Below, in pieces: positions 36,570 through 44,606 of a stretch of 64,000 nucleotides of DNA (positions within the stretch are counted from its first letter, which is position 1; each line of letters starts with the position of its first letter). The notes beneath the pieces were generated by a model. It searched no databases and had not been told where the DNA came from. It saw only the letters and a list, made by a program, of their open reading frames with translations. The DNA is from Bacteroidales bacterium UBA5072 (GTDB taxonomy: Bacteria > Bacteroidota > Bacteroidia > Bacteroidales > UBA10428), in assembly GCA_002415855.1 (NCBI GenBank), contig DIAS01000009.1, positions 1 through 64,000 on the forward strand, written 5' to 3'. The position numbers were made by a program, and so were the translations under genes.

Positions 36570-37400
36570 TCAGGGACATTCTCTGAAACTCTTGTCATAC
36601 TGTGTCATGGCTCTTTCACTCATGCCCATGCTGCTGAATCCGCCATCGTGGAAAAGGTTCTGCATGGTGACCTTTCGGGTCAGGTCCGAAAACAATGTCA
36701 CACAATAATCGGCGCAATCATCTGCCGAAGCATTGCCCAGGGGTGACATGCGCTCAGTAAAGTCAATCAGGGAATCGAAACCAAAAACTCCGCTTCCGGC
36801 AGTGGTAAGCGTGGGAGATTGCGAGATCGTATTGATGCGGATTCTTTTTTCGCGACCGTAAATATAACCGAAGCTCCGCGCAATTGATTCCAGCAATGCT
36901 TTGGCATCAGCCATATCATTGTATCCAAACAGCGTTCTCTGGGCAGCGACATATGACAAAGCAACAATGGAGCCCCAGTCGTTTACTGCATCAAGCTTAC
37001 GGCAGATCTGAATGACTTTGTGAAATGACAAGGCAGAGATGTCAAGGGTTTTCAGATAGAAGTCATAATTTATATCATCATAAGGAATACCTTTTCTTAC
37101 ATTGGGTGACATACCAATGGAATGCAGAACGAAGTCGAACTTGCCGCCGAAGAATTCCATGGATTTTGTGATGAGGTTCTCAAGGTCGCCTGTACTGGTT
37201 GCATCAGCTGGAATCACGATACTGTTGCACGCTTTTGCCAGTTCGTCAACCTCACCCAGCCTCATGGCTACCGGGGTATTTGTGAGCACAATCTTTGCTC
37301 CTTCAGCATGTGCCCTTTCTGCAACCTTCCACGCGATAGATTTGTCATTCAGGGCTCCAAAGATGATGCCCTTTTTACCTTTTAGCAGATTATATGCCAT
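36570..37400 (-). CDS. fabI: Enoyl-[acyl-carrier-protein] reductase (NADH), FabI
   Basis: A 276-residue short-chain reductase that catalyses the last step of each fatty-acid elongation cycle. The FabI Y-x6-K active-site pair is visible in GYNDMADAK. The N-terminal GKKGIIFGALNDKSIAWKVAE holds the FabI-type NADH site. An SQSPTLTTAGSGV segment forms the substrate-side loop. A consensus promoter box lies 27 bp upstream. Likely the target site of triclosan-type inhibitors, as for the family. Confidence 0.95.
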   Translation of the reverse strand: MAYNLLKGKKGIIFGALNDKSIAWKVAERAHAEGAKIVLTNTPVAMRLGEVDELAKACNSIVIPADATSTGDLENLITKSMEFFGGKFDFVLHSIGMSPNVRKGIPYDDINYDFYLKTLDISALSFHKVIQICRKLDAVNDWGSIVALSYVAAQRTLFGYNDMADAKALLESIARSFGYIYGREKRIRINTISQSPTLTTAGSGVFGFDSLIDFTERMSPLGNASADDCADYCVTLFSDLTRKVTMQNLFHDGGFSSMGMSERAMTQYDKSFRECP

Positions 37401-37426
37401 AAAAATTTTGTTGGTTTAACAGCATG

Positions 37427-37434
37427 CAAAGATA
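37427..37434 (-). promoter_or_regulatory. Predicted fabI -7 box
   Basis: On the minus strand TATCTTTG matches TAnnTTTG exactly, 27 bp before the fabI ATG; no clear -33 element. Confidence 0.45.
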
Positions 37435-37457
37435 CACTTTGATCAGAATATGAAAAA

Positions 37458-39119
37458 CTATTCCGAATCACCCAGCAGAACCCTGGCATTCTCCAGGGCA
37501 GCATTTGTAACTTCCTCACCGCTAAGCATTTTTGCAATCTCGATCCGCCTTTCTGCCGGATTCAGGAGTTTCATCCGTGTCACTGAGGTTTTTTCATCGT
37601 CGGTTTTGTACACCAGGTAGTGATATTTTCCTTTGCTGGCTACCTGAGGGAGATGTGTGATATTGATGATCTGCATTTTCTCAGCCATTCTCCTGATGAT
37701 GTTACCCACTTTTTCAGCAGTCTCCCCTGAAACGCCGGTGTCAATTTCATCAAATACTATGGTTGGTAATCCTGTTGAATCAGACATCAAGGATTTTACG
37801 CAAAGCATGAGCCTTGACAATTCTCCACCGGAAGCCACCCTTGCAATGTCCTGCAAGGGCATATTCCTGTTGGCGGTAAACAGGAACTGTATCTTATCGG
37901 AGCCGGTTTCATTGAAATCATCCAGTTTTTCGTGAACAATGCTGAAACCGGCATTGGGCAGCCCGACCTCCGTTAGCATTTCAACAACCTGCTTCTCGAA
38001 CGGCGCAATAGCATCATGACGACGGCGAAACAGGCTGTCGGCAAGGTGACTTAACCTGCCGCGTGTTTCCAGGAGATCTTTTTCCAGATCACCCAGCTGA
38101 AAATCGTAAGAGTTAATCTCTTCAATTTTTTCCTGCAGGTGCTTTCTCAAGGCAATGAGCTCGGAAAGTGTTGATACCCTGTGCTTCTTTTCGAGGTTGT
38201 ATAACAGGTTGAGCCTGTCGCTGACCTGTGTAAGGCGATCGGGATCAAAATACAGCTGCTCGTTAAGCGTAGCTATATCGTGTGCAACATCTTTGATCTC
38301 AATATAAGCCGATTCGATACGTTCTGCCAGCCTGGCATTCTCATCCAGGAATTTTCCGATCCTGTTGATGGACCCCAGGCTGTCTTTTAGCAGTTGCAAG
38401 GCGGAACTACCTTCACCCTGCAGCAGCATGGTGGCGGAGGAGAGACCGTTCTTGATTTCTTCGGAATGGGTGAGCTTTTCGAGTTCAAACTCCAGCTCTT
38501 CCTGCTCGCCTTCAACCAGTTTGGCCTCCTCAAGTTGTGCAAACTGGAACTGGAAATAGTCGAGATCTGATCTGGACCGGTCCGCTTCATCTGACATTAT
38601 GCGGAATTTTTTCTGAATTTCCCTGTAGGCATGAAAATGCGACCTGTAGGATTCCAGCAGCTCATGACTTCGCGCATAACTGTCCATTGCCTTCATCTGG
38701 AACAGACTATCGGCCAGATTCAGGTTCTGATGCTGGGAATGTATGTCGATTAGCTTTAACCCGAACTCTGTCAGGACGTCAAGATTAACCGGTACATCAT
38801 TGATAAAGGCCCTCGATTTGCCGGTTGCCAGGATCTCACGCCTCACGGCGGGCTGATCGTCATAGTCTAATTCTTTTTCCGTGAAGAAACTCTCGAGGTT
38901 ATAATGCCGGATATCAAAGATCCCTTCCACGATACATTTTCTTTCTTTATCGAGAAGGACCGAAGTATCAGCACGCCGTCCAAGAATGAGCGACAATGCT
39001 CCCAGGAGGATGGATTTTCCGGCACCTGTTTCACCGGTGATTATGGTAAGCCCTTTCCTGAATTCAATTTCAAGTTTGCTGATAAGAGCATAATTCTCAA
39101 CCAGTAAGTTGGAGAGCAT
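37458..39119 (-). CDS. recN: DNA repair protein RecN
   Basis: A 553-residue SMC-like ATPase for double-strand-break repair. Walker A ITGETGAGKSILL is near 28-40. A long coiled coil occupies about 150-360. The ABC signature (ASGGELSRLML) and Walker B (IVFDEIDTGVSG) lie at about 428-465. It follows porD by 34 bp at the end of the bamD-rpoZ-coaBC-porD-recN series. Confidence 0.95.
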   Translation of the reverse strand: MLSNLLVENYALISKLEIEFRKGLTIITGETGAGKSILLGALSLILGRRADTSVLLDKERKCIVEGIFDIRHYNLESFFTEKELDYDDQPAVRREILATGKSRAFINDVPVNLDVLTEFGLKLIDIHSQHQNLNLADSLFQMKAMDSYARSHELLESYRSHFHAYREIQKKFRIMSDEADRSRSDLDYFQFQFAQLEEAKLVEGEQEELEFELEKLTHSEEIKNGLSSATMLLQGEGSSALQLLKDSLGSINRIGKFLDENARLAERIESAYIEIKDVAHDIATLNEQLYFDPDRLTQVSDRLNLLYNLEKKHRVSTLSELIALRKHLQEKIEEINSYDFQLGDLEKDLLETRGRLSHLADSLFRRRHDAIAPFEKQVVEMLTEVGLPNAGFSIVHEKLDDFNETGSDKIQFLFTANRNMPLQDIARVASGGELSRLMLCVKSLMSDSTGLPTIVFDEIDTGVSGETAEKVGNIIRRMAEKMQIINITHLPQVASKGKYHYLVYKTDDEKTSVTRMKLLNPAERRIEIAKMLSGEEVTNAALENARVLLGDSE

Positions 39120-39153
39120 ACAAATCCGGATTATAATTGCAAGATAGCAAACA

Positions 39154-40065
39154 TTATTGTGTTGCGCTCAAAATCTTGCGGTATTTGTCGCCATGAGTCG
39201 GGTCAACCTGGTTAAGAACGGCCATGACACGTCTTTTTTCATCTTCGGGCGACCCCTGGAAGATATTGACGAACTCATCGGATTTGGCATCAAGGATCAC
39301 CTGGAGGAAATGCATAAACGGATCTGGACGGTTCCTGTAAACATCCTGCAGCAGAGTCAGGCTTTCAGCAATGACAACACGGCCCTCCACGGCTTTATCA
39401 TACATGATGTCCAGGCCTAAGCGGTGGTAGTCGTAAATAAACTCACGCACAGGCGCGAAATCCTCATTCAGGATATTGTTGATCAGCCAGTAACGGTTTC
39501 TGCGGCTCGTACTTTCACCTGATCTCCAGCCTCTCTCGTTGGCATTCTGGGCGTTGTTAACGACCTTTTCAGCCCGCTGGAAGAATTCGGTCCCGGATTT
39601 CAAACTGTAAGAGTCGAAATCAAGGCCCAGGATGATGTTGGCATAAAATGCCAGAATTGAGGTCAGGTTGGAGAGATGCTCGGTTTCACTGAATTCAAGG
39701 GGCTGAAATTCAACATAGGTGAAATCGAGATCATTGTCTACATAATTGAACAGGACAGTATTAAAAGAGGAATTATACACAGGGCGGCGAACCTGGATCT
39801 GCAGGGTTCCCTTGAACTGGTCGCCGGAATACTCAAGAATATTAAAAAGCATGCTGCATTCAATGCGTTCGTTCGAAGTGAATTTGTAGTTTGACCAGGC
39901 CCGTGAATTGATGAATTCATTAACGGCATTTTGCAGGGTTTGAAAGACCTGCCTGTTGGTTCCCTGGATCTGCTGGCTGGTGATCTGAATGCCGCATCGA
40001 AACTCCTGGGCCATCAGGGTAGGTGCAAAGAAAAATGCTGCCAGAATGATTAAAGACCTTTTCAT
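39154..40065 (-). CDS. porD: DUF4835 protein, type IX secretion system component PorD
   Basis: A 303-residue exported protein with a signal peptide (about 1-19, ending LMAQEF). The whole-length pattern fits DUF4835: FRCGIQITSQQIQGTNRQVFQTLQ, a WSNYKFTSNERIECSM block and LGLDFDSYSLKSGTEFFQRA. This family is annotated as PorD of the T9SS in Bacteroidota; its exact role is unclear. It shares an ATGA overlap with coaBC, and precedes recN, the usual order in the phylum. Family assignment good; T9SS role from established annotation. Confidence 0.88.
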   Translation of the reverse strand: MKRSLIILAAFFFAPTLMAQEFRCGIQITSQQIQGTNRQVFQTLQNAVNEFINSRAWSNYKFTSNERIECSMLFNILEYSGDQFKGTLQIQVRRPVYNSSFNTVLFNYVDNDLDFTYVEFQPLEFSETEHLSNLTSILAFYANIILGLDFDSYSLKSGTEFFQRAEKVVNNAQNANERGWRSGESTSRRNRYWLINNILNEDFAPVREFIYDYHRLGLDIMYDKAVEGRVVIAESLTLLQDVYRNRPDPFMHFLQVILDAKSDEFVNIFQGSPEDEKRRVMAVLNQVDPTHGDKYRKILSATQ

Positions 40066-41282
40066 CTTTTTAACAAATGATCTAAAAATTGGACAATGTC
40101 TGATGCTGCCTCACGCTTGGATTTTAACCCGAAAATTCTTTTTTTATTGTCCTTTCCGATGATTGTAATTTTATTGGTATCGCTGTTAAACCCAGAGCCT
40201 TTGTCCTGCAGGGAGTTCAGAACTATGAAGTCAAAGTTCTTTTTTTTGAGTTTTTCCTGTGCATGGATAATCTCGTTGTCGGTTTCCAGGGCAAATCCTG
40301 CAAGAAACTGGTGAGGCTGCCTGATCCTGCCCAACTCGGCAGCGATATCCGGATTTGGTACGAGCTCAAGGGTCAGTTTCTCTTTCGTTCGCTTGATCTT
40401 GTGTGTTACAGGGGATGCTGGCCTATAGTCGGCAACAGCTGCTGAAAGAATAGCCCCGTCGGCATCCTGAAAACTTGCAAGGCTTTGTGCCAGCATTTCG
40501 CGCGCAGTATGAACCGTGTAAAACTCAATTTGCGGATGGACAGGTTTAAGTGATACGGGTCCGCTCACGAGTCTAACGTGGGCACCGCATTCAGCAAGAC
40601 TTTCCGCAATGGCAAACCCCATCTTTCCCGAAGAGTAATTGCCTATGAACCGGACGGCATCAAGAGGTTCGTAAGTAGGTCCGGCAGTTACTAAAACGGT
40701 CTTACCCTTTAAGTTTACCGGCGTTTTTTTTTTACCCGGGTCTTTGAAGTATTCTTTCAGGACATCCACCAGCACATCGGGTTCTTCCATCCGCCCTTTG
40801 CCCGAAAGACCGCTGGCAAGCTCACCGGTAGCCGGTTCCAGGATGACATTCCCATACGATTTCAGCGTTTCAAGGTTTTTTCGCGTGGCTGGGTGGCTCA
40901 ACATGTCGAGGTCCATTGCGGGAGCTACAAAAACCGGGCAGCGTGCGGAAAGATACGTGGTAAGCAAAAGATTATCGGCAATGCCGGCAGCCATTTTGGC
41001 GATGGTGTTGGCAGATGCCGGGGCTATTAAGAAAGCATCGGCCCAGAGGCCAAGGTCAACATGACTATTCCAGTCGCCATTGGCCGGGTTATAAAACTCT
41101 GTAAGTACCGGATTTTTTGCCAGCGTCGATAGCGTAAGCGGGGTGATGAATTCCTTTGCCAATGGGGTCATGACCACTTTGACTGCGGAGCCTTCCTTGA
41201 TGAGCATCCTGATCAGAACAGCGGTTTTGTATGCTGCAATGCTACCGGTAACCCCGATCAATATTTTCTTCCCGCTCAGCAT
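40062..41282 (-). CDS. coaBC: Bifunctional phosphopantothenoylcysteine decarboxylase / phosphopantothenate-cysteine ligase
   Basis: A 406-residue coenzyme A biosynthesis enzyme: an N-terminal flavoprotein CoaC domain (about 1-180, GVTGSIAAYKTA) and a C-terminal CoaB ligase (about 190-400, VTAGPTYEPLDAVRFIGNYSSGKMG). Two CoaC positions differ from E. coli: PAMD for the PAMN motif and LASGLSGKGRM where E. coli has Cys (ACGEFGPGRM). I recall similar residues in other Bacteroidota, so this may be a clade trait. It overlaps porD by 4 bp and follows rpoZ by 15 bp. Confidence 0.95.
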   Translation of the reverse strand: MLSGKKILIGVTGSIAAYKTAVLIRMLIKEGSAVKVVMTPLAKEFITPLTLSTLAKNPVLTEFYNPANGDWNSHVDLGLWADAFLIAPASANTIAKMAAGIADNLLLTTYLSARCPVFVAPAMDLDMLSHPATRKNLETLKSYGNVILEPATGELASGLSGKGRMEEPDVLVDVLKEYFKDPGKKKTPVNLKGKTVLVTAGPTYEPLDAVRFIGNYSSGKMGFAIAESLAECGAHVRLVSGPVSLKPVHPQIEFYTVHTAREMLAQSLASFQDADGAILSAAVADYRPASPVTHKIKRTKEKLTLELVPNPDIAAELGRIRQPHQFLAGFALETDNEIIHAQEKLKKKNFDFIVLNSLQDKGSGFNSDTNKITIIGKDNKKRIFGLKSKREAASDIVQFLDHLLKR

Positions 41283-41297
41283 GGTAAGTAAGATGAA

Positions 41298-41624
41298 TTA
41301 CTCAGCCTTGCGCACGTATATCTGGTTATTTTCGAACTCCTCCAGGGCAATCAGTGTATGTTTCGGCAATCTTTCATAAAACTTTGAGATCTCAATCTGT
41401 TCGCGGTTCTCAAAGACTTCTTCAAGATTATCGGTGTAGTTAGCAAATTCTTCCAACTTGCGGTTCAGTTCCTCTTTTATCTCAATCGAAATCTGGTTGG
41501 CCCGTTTTGAACATATCATTACGGCTTCGTAAATATTGCCAGTTTTTGCCTCCAGCATGTTCAGGTCACGCGTGACCGTAGTCGAAGGAGCTTTTGATTT
41601 TTTGAAATCTGTGTTTTGTTCCAT
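41298..41624 (-). CDS. rpoZ: RNA polymerase omega subunit, Bacteroidota type
   Basis: A 108-residue protein with the RpoZ/Rpb6 core KTGNIYEAVMICSKRANQIS (about 27-46) and a longer acidic C-terminal tail than E. coli omega. It helps assemble RNA polymerase by chaperoning the beta-prime subunit. Its ATG overlaps the bamD stop by one base (TAATG), and coaBC starts 15 bp later, a typical cluster in the phylum. Confidence 0.9.
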   Translation of the reverse strand: MEQNTDFKKSKAPSTTVTRDLNMLEAKTGNIYEAVMICSKRANQISIEIKEELNRKLEEFANYTDNLEEVFENREQIEISKFYERLPKHTLIALEEFENNQIYVRKAE

Positions 41625-42454
41625 TAATTATCCGTTAGTTCATTAACTGTGTCCTTGTCCTTAATATATTTCGAAGCAACCGCATACATGTCATCTGCTT
41701 CTTTCTTGTTTTTACTTTCGGGGAATTCGGTGATAAAGGAATAATATTCATCAACGGTATCCTGGTATCGCTCGGTCTGTTTGGATTGAATACTTTTGGA
41801 TGCAAGCATGAACTTCGATTTCAGAAGCAGAAACATGATCTCTTCCCGGTATTTGGTCTCAGGGAACTCAATCAGGCAATTATTGAACGATACAATGGAG
41901 GCTTTGTAATCATTTAAATAATAATACAGTTTGGCTGAGAGATAAGACTTCTCCATAAGTTTCTCATTCAGTTCCTTGAGAATTCTCTGACAATCGGTAA
42001 CCCTTGGACTTGTCGGGTACTTGATCATATACAGGCGGAATGCATCCAACGCCTGATAGGTAGGGGTTTGATCAAGTTCAGGTCGCGGTGATTGCAGGTA
42101 ATAGCAATAGGCTTCCATATAGGCAGCTTCCTCGATGAATTTGCTGTTTTCGTACAGGGTGGTGAAGTTGCTGAAATAATGGCCTGCAATGATATAATCG
42201 TTGAGCTTATACTGTGTCATGGCCTGGTAGAAAAAGATCGAATCTGCTTTCCTGGTTCCGCGTGTTAATGGGGCAAGCTGATCGAAAAGCGCACCGGCTT
42301 TGACAAAATCACCCTTGTTGTAATAATAGAAGGCTTTTGAAAACTTCAAATTCACATCATCGCTCTTGATTACCTTTTCATATTGCGAGCATGAAATTGC
42401 AATAATTGCGGTAAACAGGAAGATCAGTGCTTTATGGAAGCGATTTATCAGCAT
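41624..42454 (-). CDS. bamD: Outer membrane assembly lipoprotein BamD
   Basis: A 276-residue lipoprotein: a signal peptide ending in a lipobox (AISC, Cys near 22), then TPR helices across the rest (FSKAFYYYNKGDFVKAGALF, TQYKLNDYIIAGHYFSNF). It joins BamA in inserting beta-barrel proteins. The start at 42454 is preferred over 42487: it gives a clean signal peptide and lies right behind a TAnnTTTG box. First in the bamD-rpoZ-coaBC-porD-recN block. Confidence 0.9.
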   Translation of the reverse strand: MLINRFHKALIFLFTAIIAISCSQYEKVIKSDDVNLKFSKAFYYYNKGDFVKAGALFDQLAPLTRGTRKADSIFFYQAMTQYKLNDYIIAGHYFSNFTTLYENSKFIEEAAYMEAYCYYLQSPRPELDQTPTYQALDAFRLYMIKYPTSPRVTDCQRILKELNEKLMEKSYLSAKLYYYLNDYKASIVSFNNCLIEFPETKYREEIMFLLLKSKFMLASKSIQSKQTERYQDTVDEYYSFITEFPESKNKKEADDMYAVASKYIKDKDTVNELTDN

Positions 42455-42458
42455 CGCG

Positions 42459-42466
42459 CAAAGGTA
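42459..42466 (-). promoter_or_regulatory. Possible leaderless bamD promoter box
   Basis: TACCTTTG matches TAnnTTTG exactly and is only 4 nt from the bamD ATG, which would give a leaderless or nearly leaderless message. A second box, TACTTTTG at 42515-42522, lies further upstream and would give a leader of about 50 nt. Confidence 0.4.
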
Positions 42467-42539
42467 CAATTTTTTACTAAAATTCAATTCATTCCCGATT
42501 AATTTTAAAACTCACAAAAGTAAATCTTATTGTCACGTG

Positions 42540-42568
42540 TTGCTGTTTATCAAAAAAAGCTACTTTTG
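42540..42568 (+). promoter_or_regulatory. Predicted promoter of the Spt-like gene
   Basis: TACTTTTG (42561-42568) is an exact TAnnTTTG match with TTG (42540-42542) 18 bp upstream. It lies downstream of the alternative start at 42530, supporting the GTG at 42602. Confidence 0.55.
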
Positions 42569-42601
42569 CAGATCATTTTATTAACTAAACTTCTTTTGAT
42601 C

Positions 42602-43849
42602 GTGGATATATTTGACAAGATTAAGAAGAGCAGAGGTCCCCTGGGACAATACCAGCAGGTAGCTCACGGATATTTCATGTTTCCGAAACTCGAAGGTGAA
42701 ATCGGACCCCGGATGAGATTCAGGGGTAAGGATGTACTTAACTGGAGCCTGAATAATTATCTCGGGCTGGCCAACCTTCCGGAAGTAAGACAGGCTGATG
42801 CCGATGCTACGAAAGAATACGGATTGGCTTACCCTATGGGCGCCCGGATGATGTCGGGACAAACAACCAAACACGAAGAACTTGAGGATCAGCTGGCTGC
42901 TTTTGTCGGCAAGGAAGATGCCTTCCTGCTGAATTATGGCTACCAGGGTATGATATCTATTATCGACTCTTTATTAGGCAGGAACGATGTTGTTGTATAT
43001 GATTCCGAATCCCACGCCTGCATCCTCGATGGTTTGAGGTTGCACATCGGAAAACGCTTTGTGTTCCCACATAACAACATGCAGAATCTCGAGAAGGAAC
43101 TGGAGCGTGCAACCAAGCTGGCTGCAGAAACCGGCGGAGGAATCCTGGTGATCACGGAAGGTGTGTTCGGTATGGCCGGGGATCTCGGAAACCTGAAAGC
43201 GATCGTCGAACTGAAGAAAAAATTCAGTTTCCGGATTCTGGTTGATGATGCCCACGGATTTGGTACCATGGGAAAAACAGGAGCCGGCACCGGCGAACAT
43301 TTCGGTGTTCAGGACGAGATTGATCTCTATTTCAGTACTTTCGCCAAGTCAATGGCAGGTATTGGTGCTTTCGTTGCCGGTAAGGAAGATGTGATCAACT
43401 TCCTGCGCTACAATATGCGTTCCCAGACCTTCGCCAAATCACTCCCCATGCCTATGGTTATCGGAGCATTGAAGCGCCTGGAACTCATTAAGACACGTCC
43501 GGAACTGCGTGAAAAGCTTTGGACCATTGTAAAGGCCATTCAAACCGGTTTCAGATCGAAAGGGCTCAACCTCGGCAATACCGAATCGCCTGTAACTCCG
43601 GTATTTCTCTCAGGAACCCTGGCTGAGGCTACCAACGTGGTAATAGATCTTCGCGAGAACTACAAGATCTTCTGTTCCATGGTGGTGTATCCCGTTGTAC
43701 CCAAGGATGTCATCATGCTCAGGATCATCCCTACCACGGCACATACACTCGATGACGTCAAATACACCGTAGAGGCATTTGCAGAGGTCCAGGAAAAACT
43801 GAAAGCAGGACAGTACAAATCCGACAGGATAGCTTCGTTGTTAGGATAG
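42602..43849 (+). CDS. Alpha-oxoamine synthase family acyltransferase (Spt/CFAT-like)
   Basis: A 415-residue fold-type I PLP enzyme related to serine palmitoyltransferase, BioF, Kbl and cysteate fatty-acyltransferase. The PLP Lys lies in STFAKSMAGIGAFV (about 262), VDDAHGFG holds the PLP-ring Asp/His, and YDSESHACILDG the stacking His. These enzymes condense an amino acid with an acyl thioester. In Bacteroidota the lipid versions start sphingolipid or sulfonolipid synthesis; the acceptor cannot be read here. The GTG start is set by the promoter position. A terminator follows. Confidence 0.85.
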   Translation: MDIFDKIKKSRGPLGQYQQVAHGYFMFPKLEGEIGPRMRFRGKDVLNWSLNNYLGLANLPEVRQADADATKEYGLAYPMGARMMSGQTTKHEELEDQLAAFVGKEDAFLLNYGYQGMISIIDSLLGRNDVVVYDSESHACILDGLRLHIGKRFVFPHNNMQNLEKELERATKLAAETGGGILVITEGVFGMAGDLGNLKAIVELKKKFSFRILVDDAHGFGTMGKTGAGTGEHFGVQDEIDLYFSTFAKSMAGIGAFVAGKEDVINFLRYNMRSQTFAKSLPMPMVIGALKRLELIKTRPELREKLWTIVKAIQTGFRSKGLNLGNTESPVTPVFLSGTLAEATNVVIDLRENYKIFCSMVVYPVVPKDVIMLRIIPTTAHTLDDVKYTVEAFAEVQEKLKAGQYKSDRIASLLG

Positions 43850-43876
43850 AAGATTATTCTGGATCGAAAAAGAAAT

Positions 43877-43919
43877 ACGCCCTTCAAGCGGTCCCTGGAT
43901 CCTTGAAGGGTGTTTTTAT
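43877..43919. terminator. Terminator after the Spt-like gene (CCTTCAAG family)
   Basis: ACGCCCTTCAAG (43877-43888) pairs with CTTGAAGGGTGT (43902-43913; one G-U) followed by TTTTATT, between convergent genes. The inner stem is shared with the terminators at 36487 and 57835. Confidence 0.85.
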
Positions 43920-44527
43920 TTACCGGTTTGTGCGGCGTGCCTCGATTTTATTCCGAGGTAACCACCATGGTGCCGTTTGGCATAATCAGCCGCTGTAAAG
44001 CCGATTCGTTTCATGAGGATAACCACAAGCGCATCTCCGATGACAGTCATGACGGTGGTGGATGTTGTGGGTGTAAGCCCCAGCGGGCATACTTCCGGGG
44101 GATGACCTGTAGAAATGGTGATATCAGCCAGGTTACCAAGATCACTCTCCGGATTGCCGGTAATGACAATGATCTTAAGGCTGTATCCCAGCTTTTTCAC
44201 CAGTTCGCACAATTCCAGAATTTCCAGGGTCTTACCGGAGTTGGAGACCAGCAGCAGGATGTCATTCGGCTGAATGACCCCCAGATCACCATGCTGGGCA
44301 TCGGAAGGGTGCAGAAATACGGCAGGTGTCCCTGTTGCTGAAAAAGTTGTGGCTATGTTGAGGGCAATCTGACCGGCTTTGCCCATTCCGCTGGCAACCA
44401 CCTTGCCCCTGTTCCGGTGAACAGCCTCGTAAATCAAATCAGTGGCCCTGTTAAAACAATCGGAAACTGGAATATTGAGCACAGCATTGGCTTCAGCCTC
44501 GAAAATCTTTCTGACCTCTTGTATCAT
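43916..44527 (-). CDS. SIS-domain sugar-phosphate isomerase, KdsD/KpsF-like, lacking CBS domains
   Basis: A 203-residue SIS protein: GKVVASGMGKAGQIALNIA, then SDAQHGDLGVI and LVSNSGKTLEILE, the pattern of arabinose-5-phosphate isomerases (first enzyme of Kdo synthesis). The usual family has about 320 residues with a CBS pair; here the protein stops at the end of the SIS domain plus a basic tail, and no CBS domains follow. The ATG at 44527 gives the standard start. Function likely ribulose-5-P/arabinose-5-P interconversion, but not certain. Confidence 0.8.
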   Translation of the reverse strand: MIQEVRKIFEAEANAVLNIPVSDCFNRATDLIYEAVHRNRGKVVASGMGKAGQIALNIATTFSATGTPAVFLHPSDAQHGDLGVIQPNDILLLVSNSGKTLEILELCELVKKLGYSLKIIVITGNPESDLGNLADITISTGHPPEVCPLGLTPTTSTTVMTVIGDALVVILMKRIGFTAADYAKRHHGGYLGIKSRHAAQTGK

Positions 44528-44606
44528 TGATATTGAAATTGCAATTGGGCACAAAGATAGTAAAACAGTCCGGATACAAAACAGGTTTCAGAAAGGAAGC
44601 ACCTGT

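Noticed and set aside
42530..42601. Upstream start of the Spt-like gene
   Set aside because: It is located before a strong promoter box (42561-42568) and has no family similarity.
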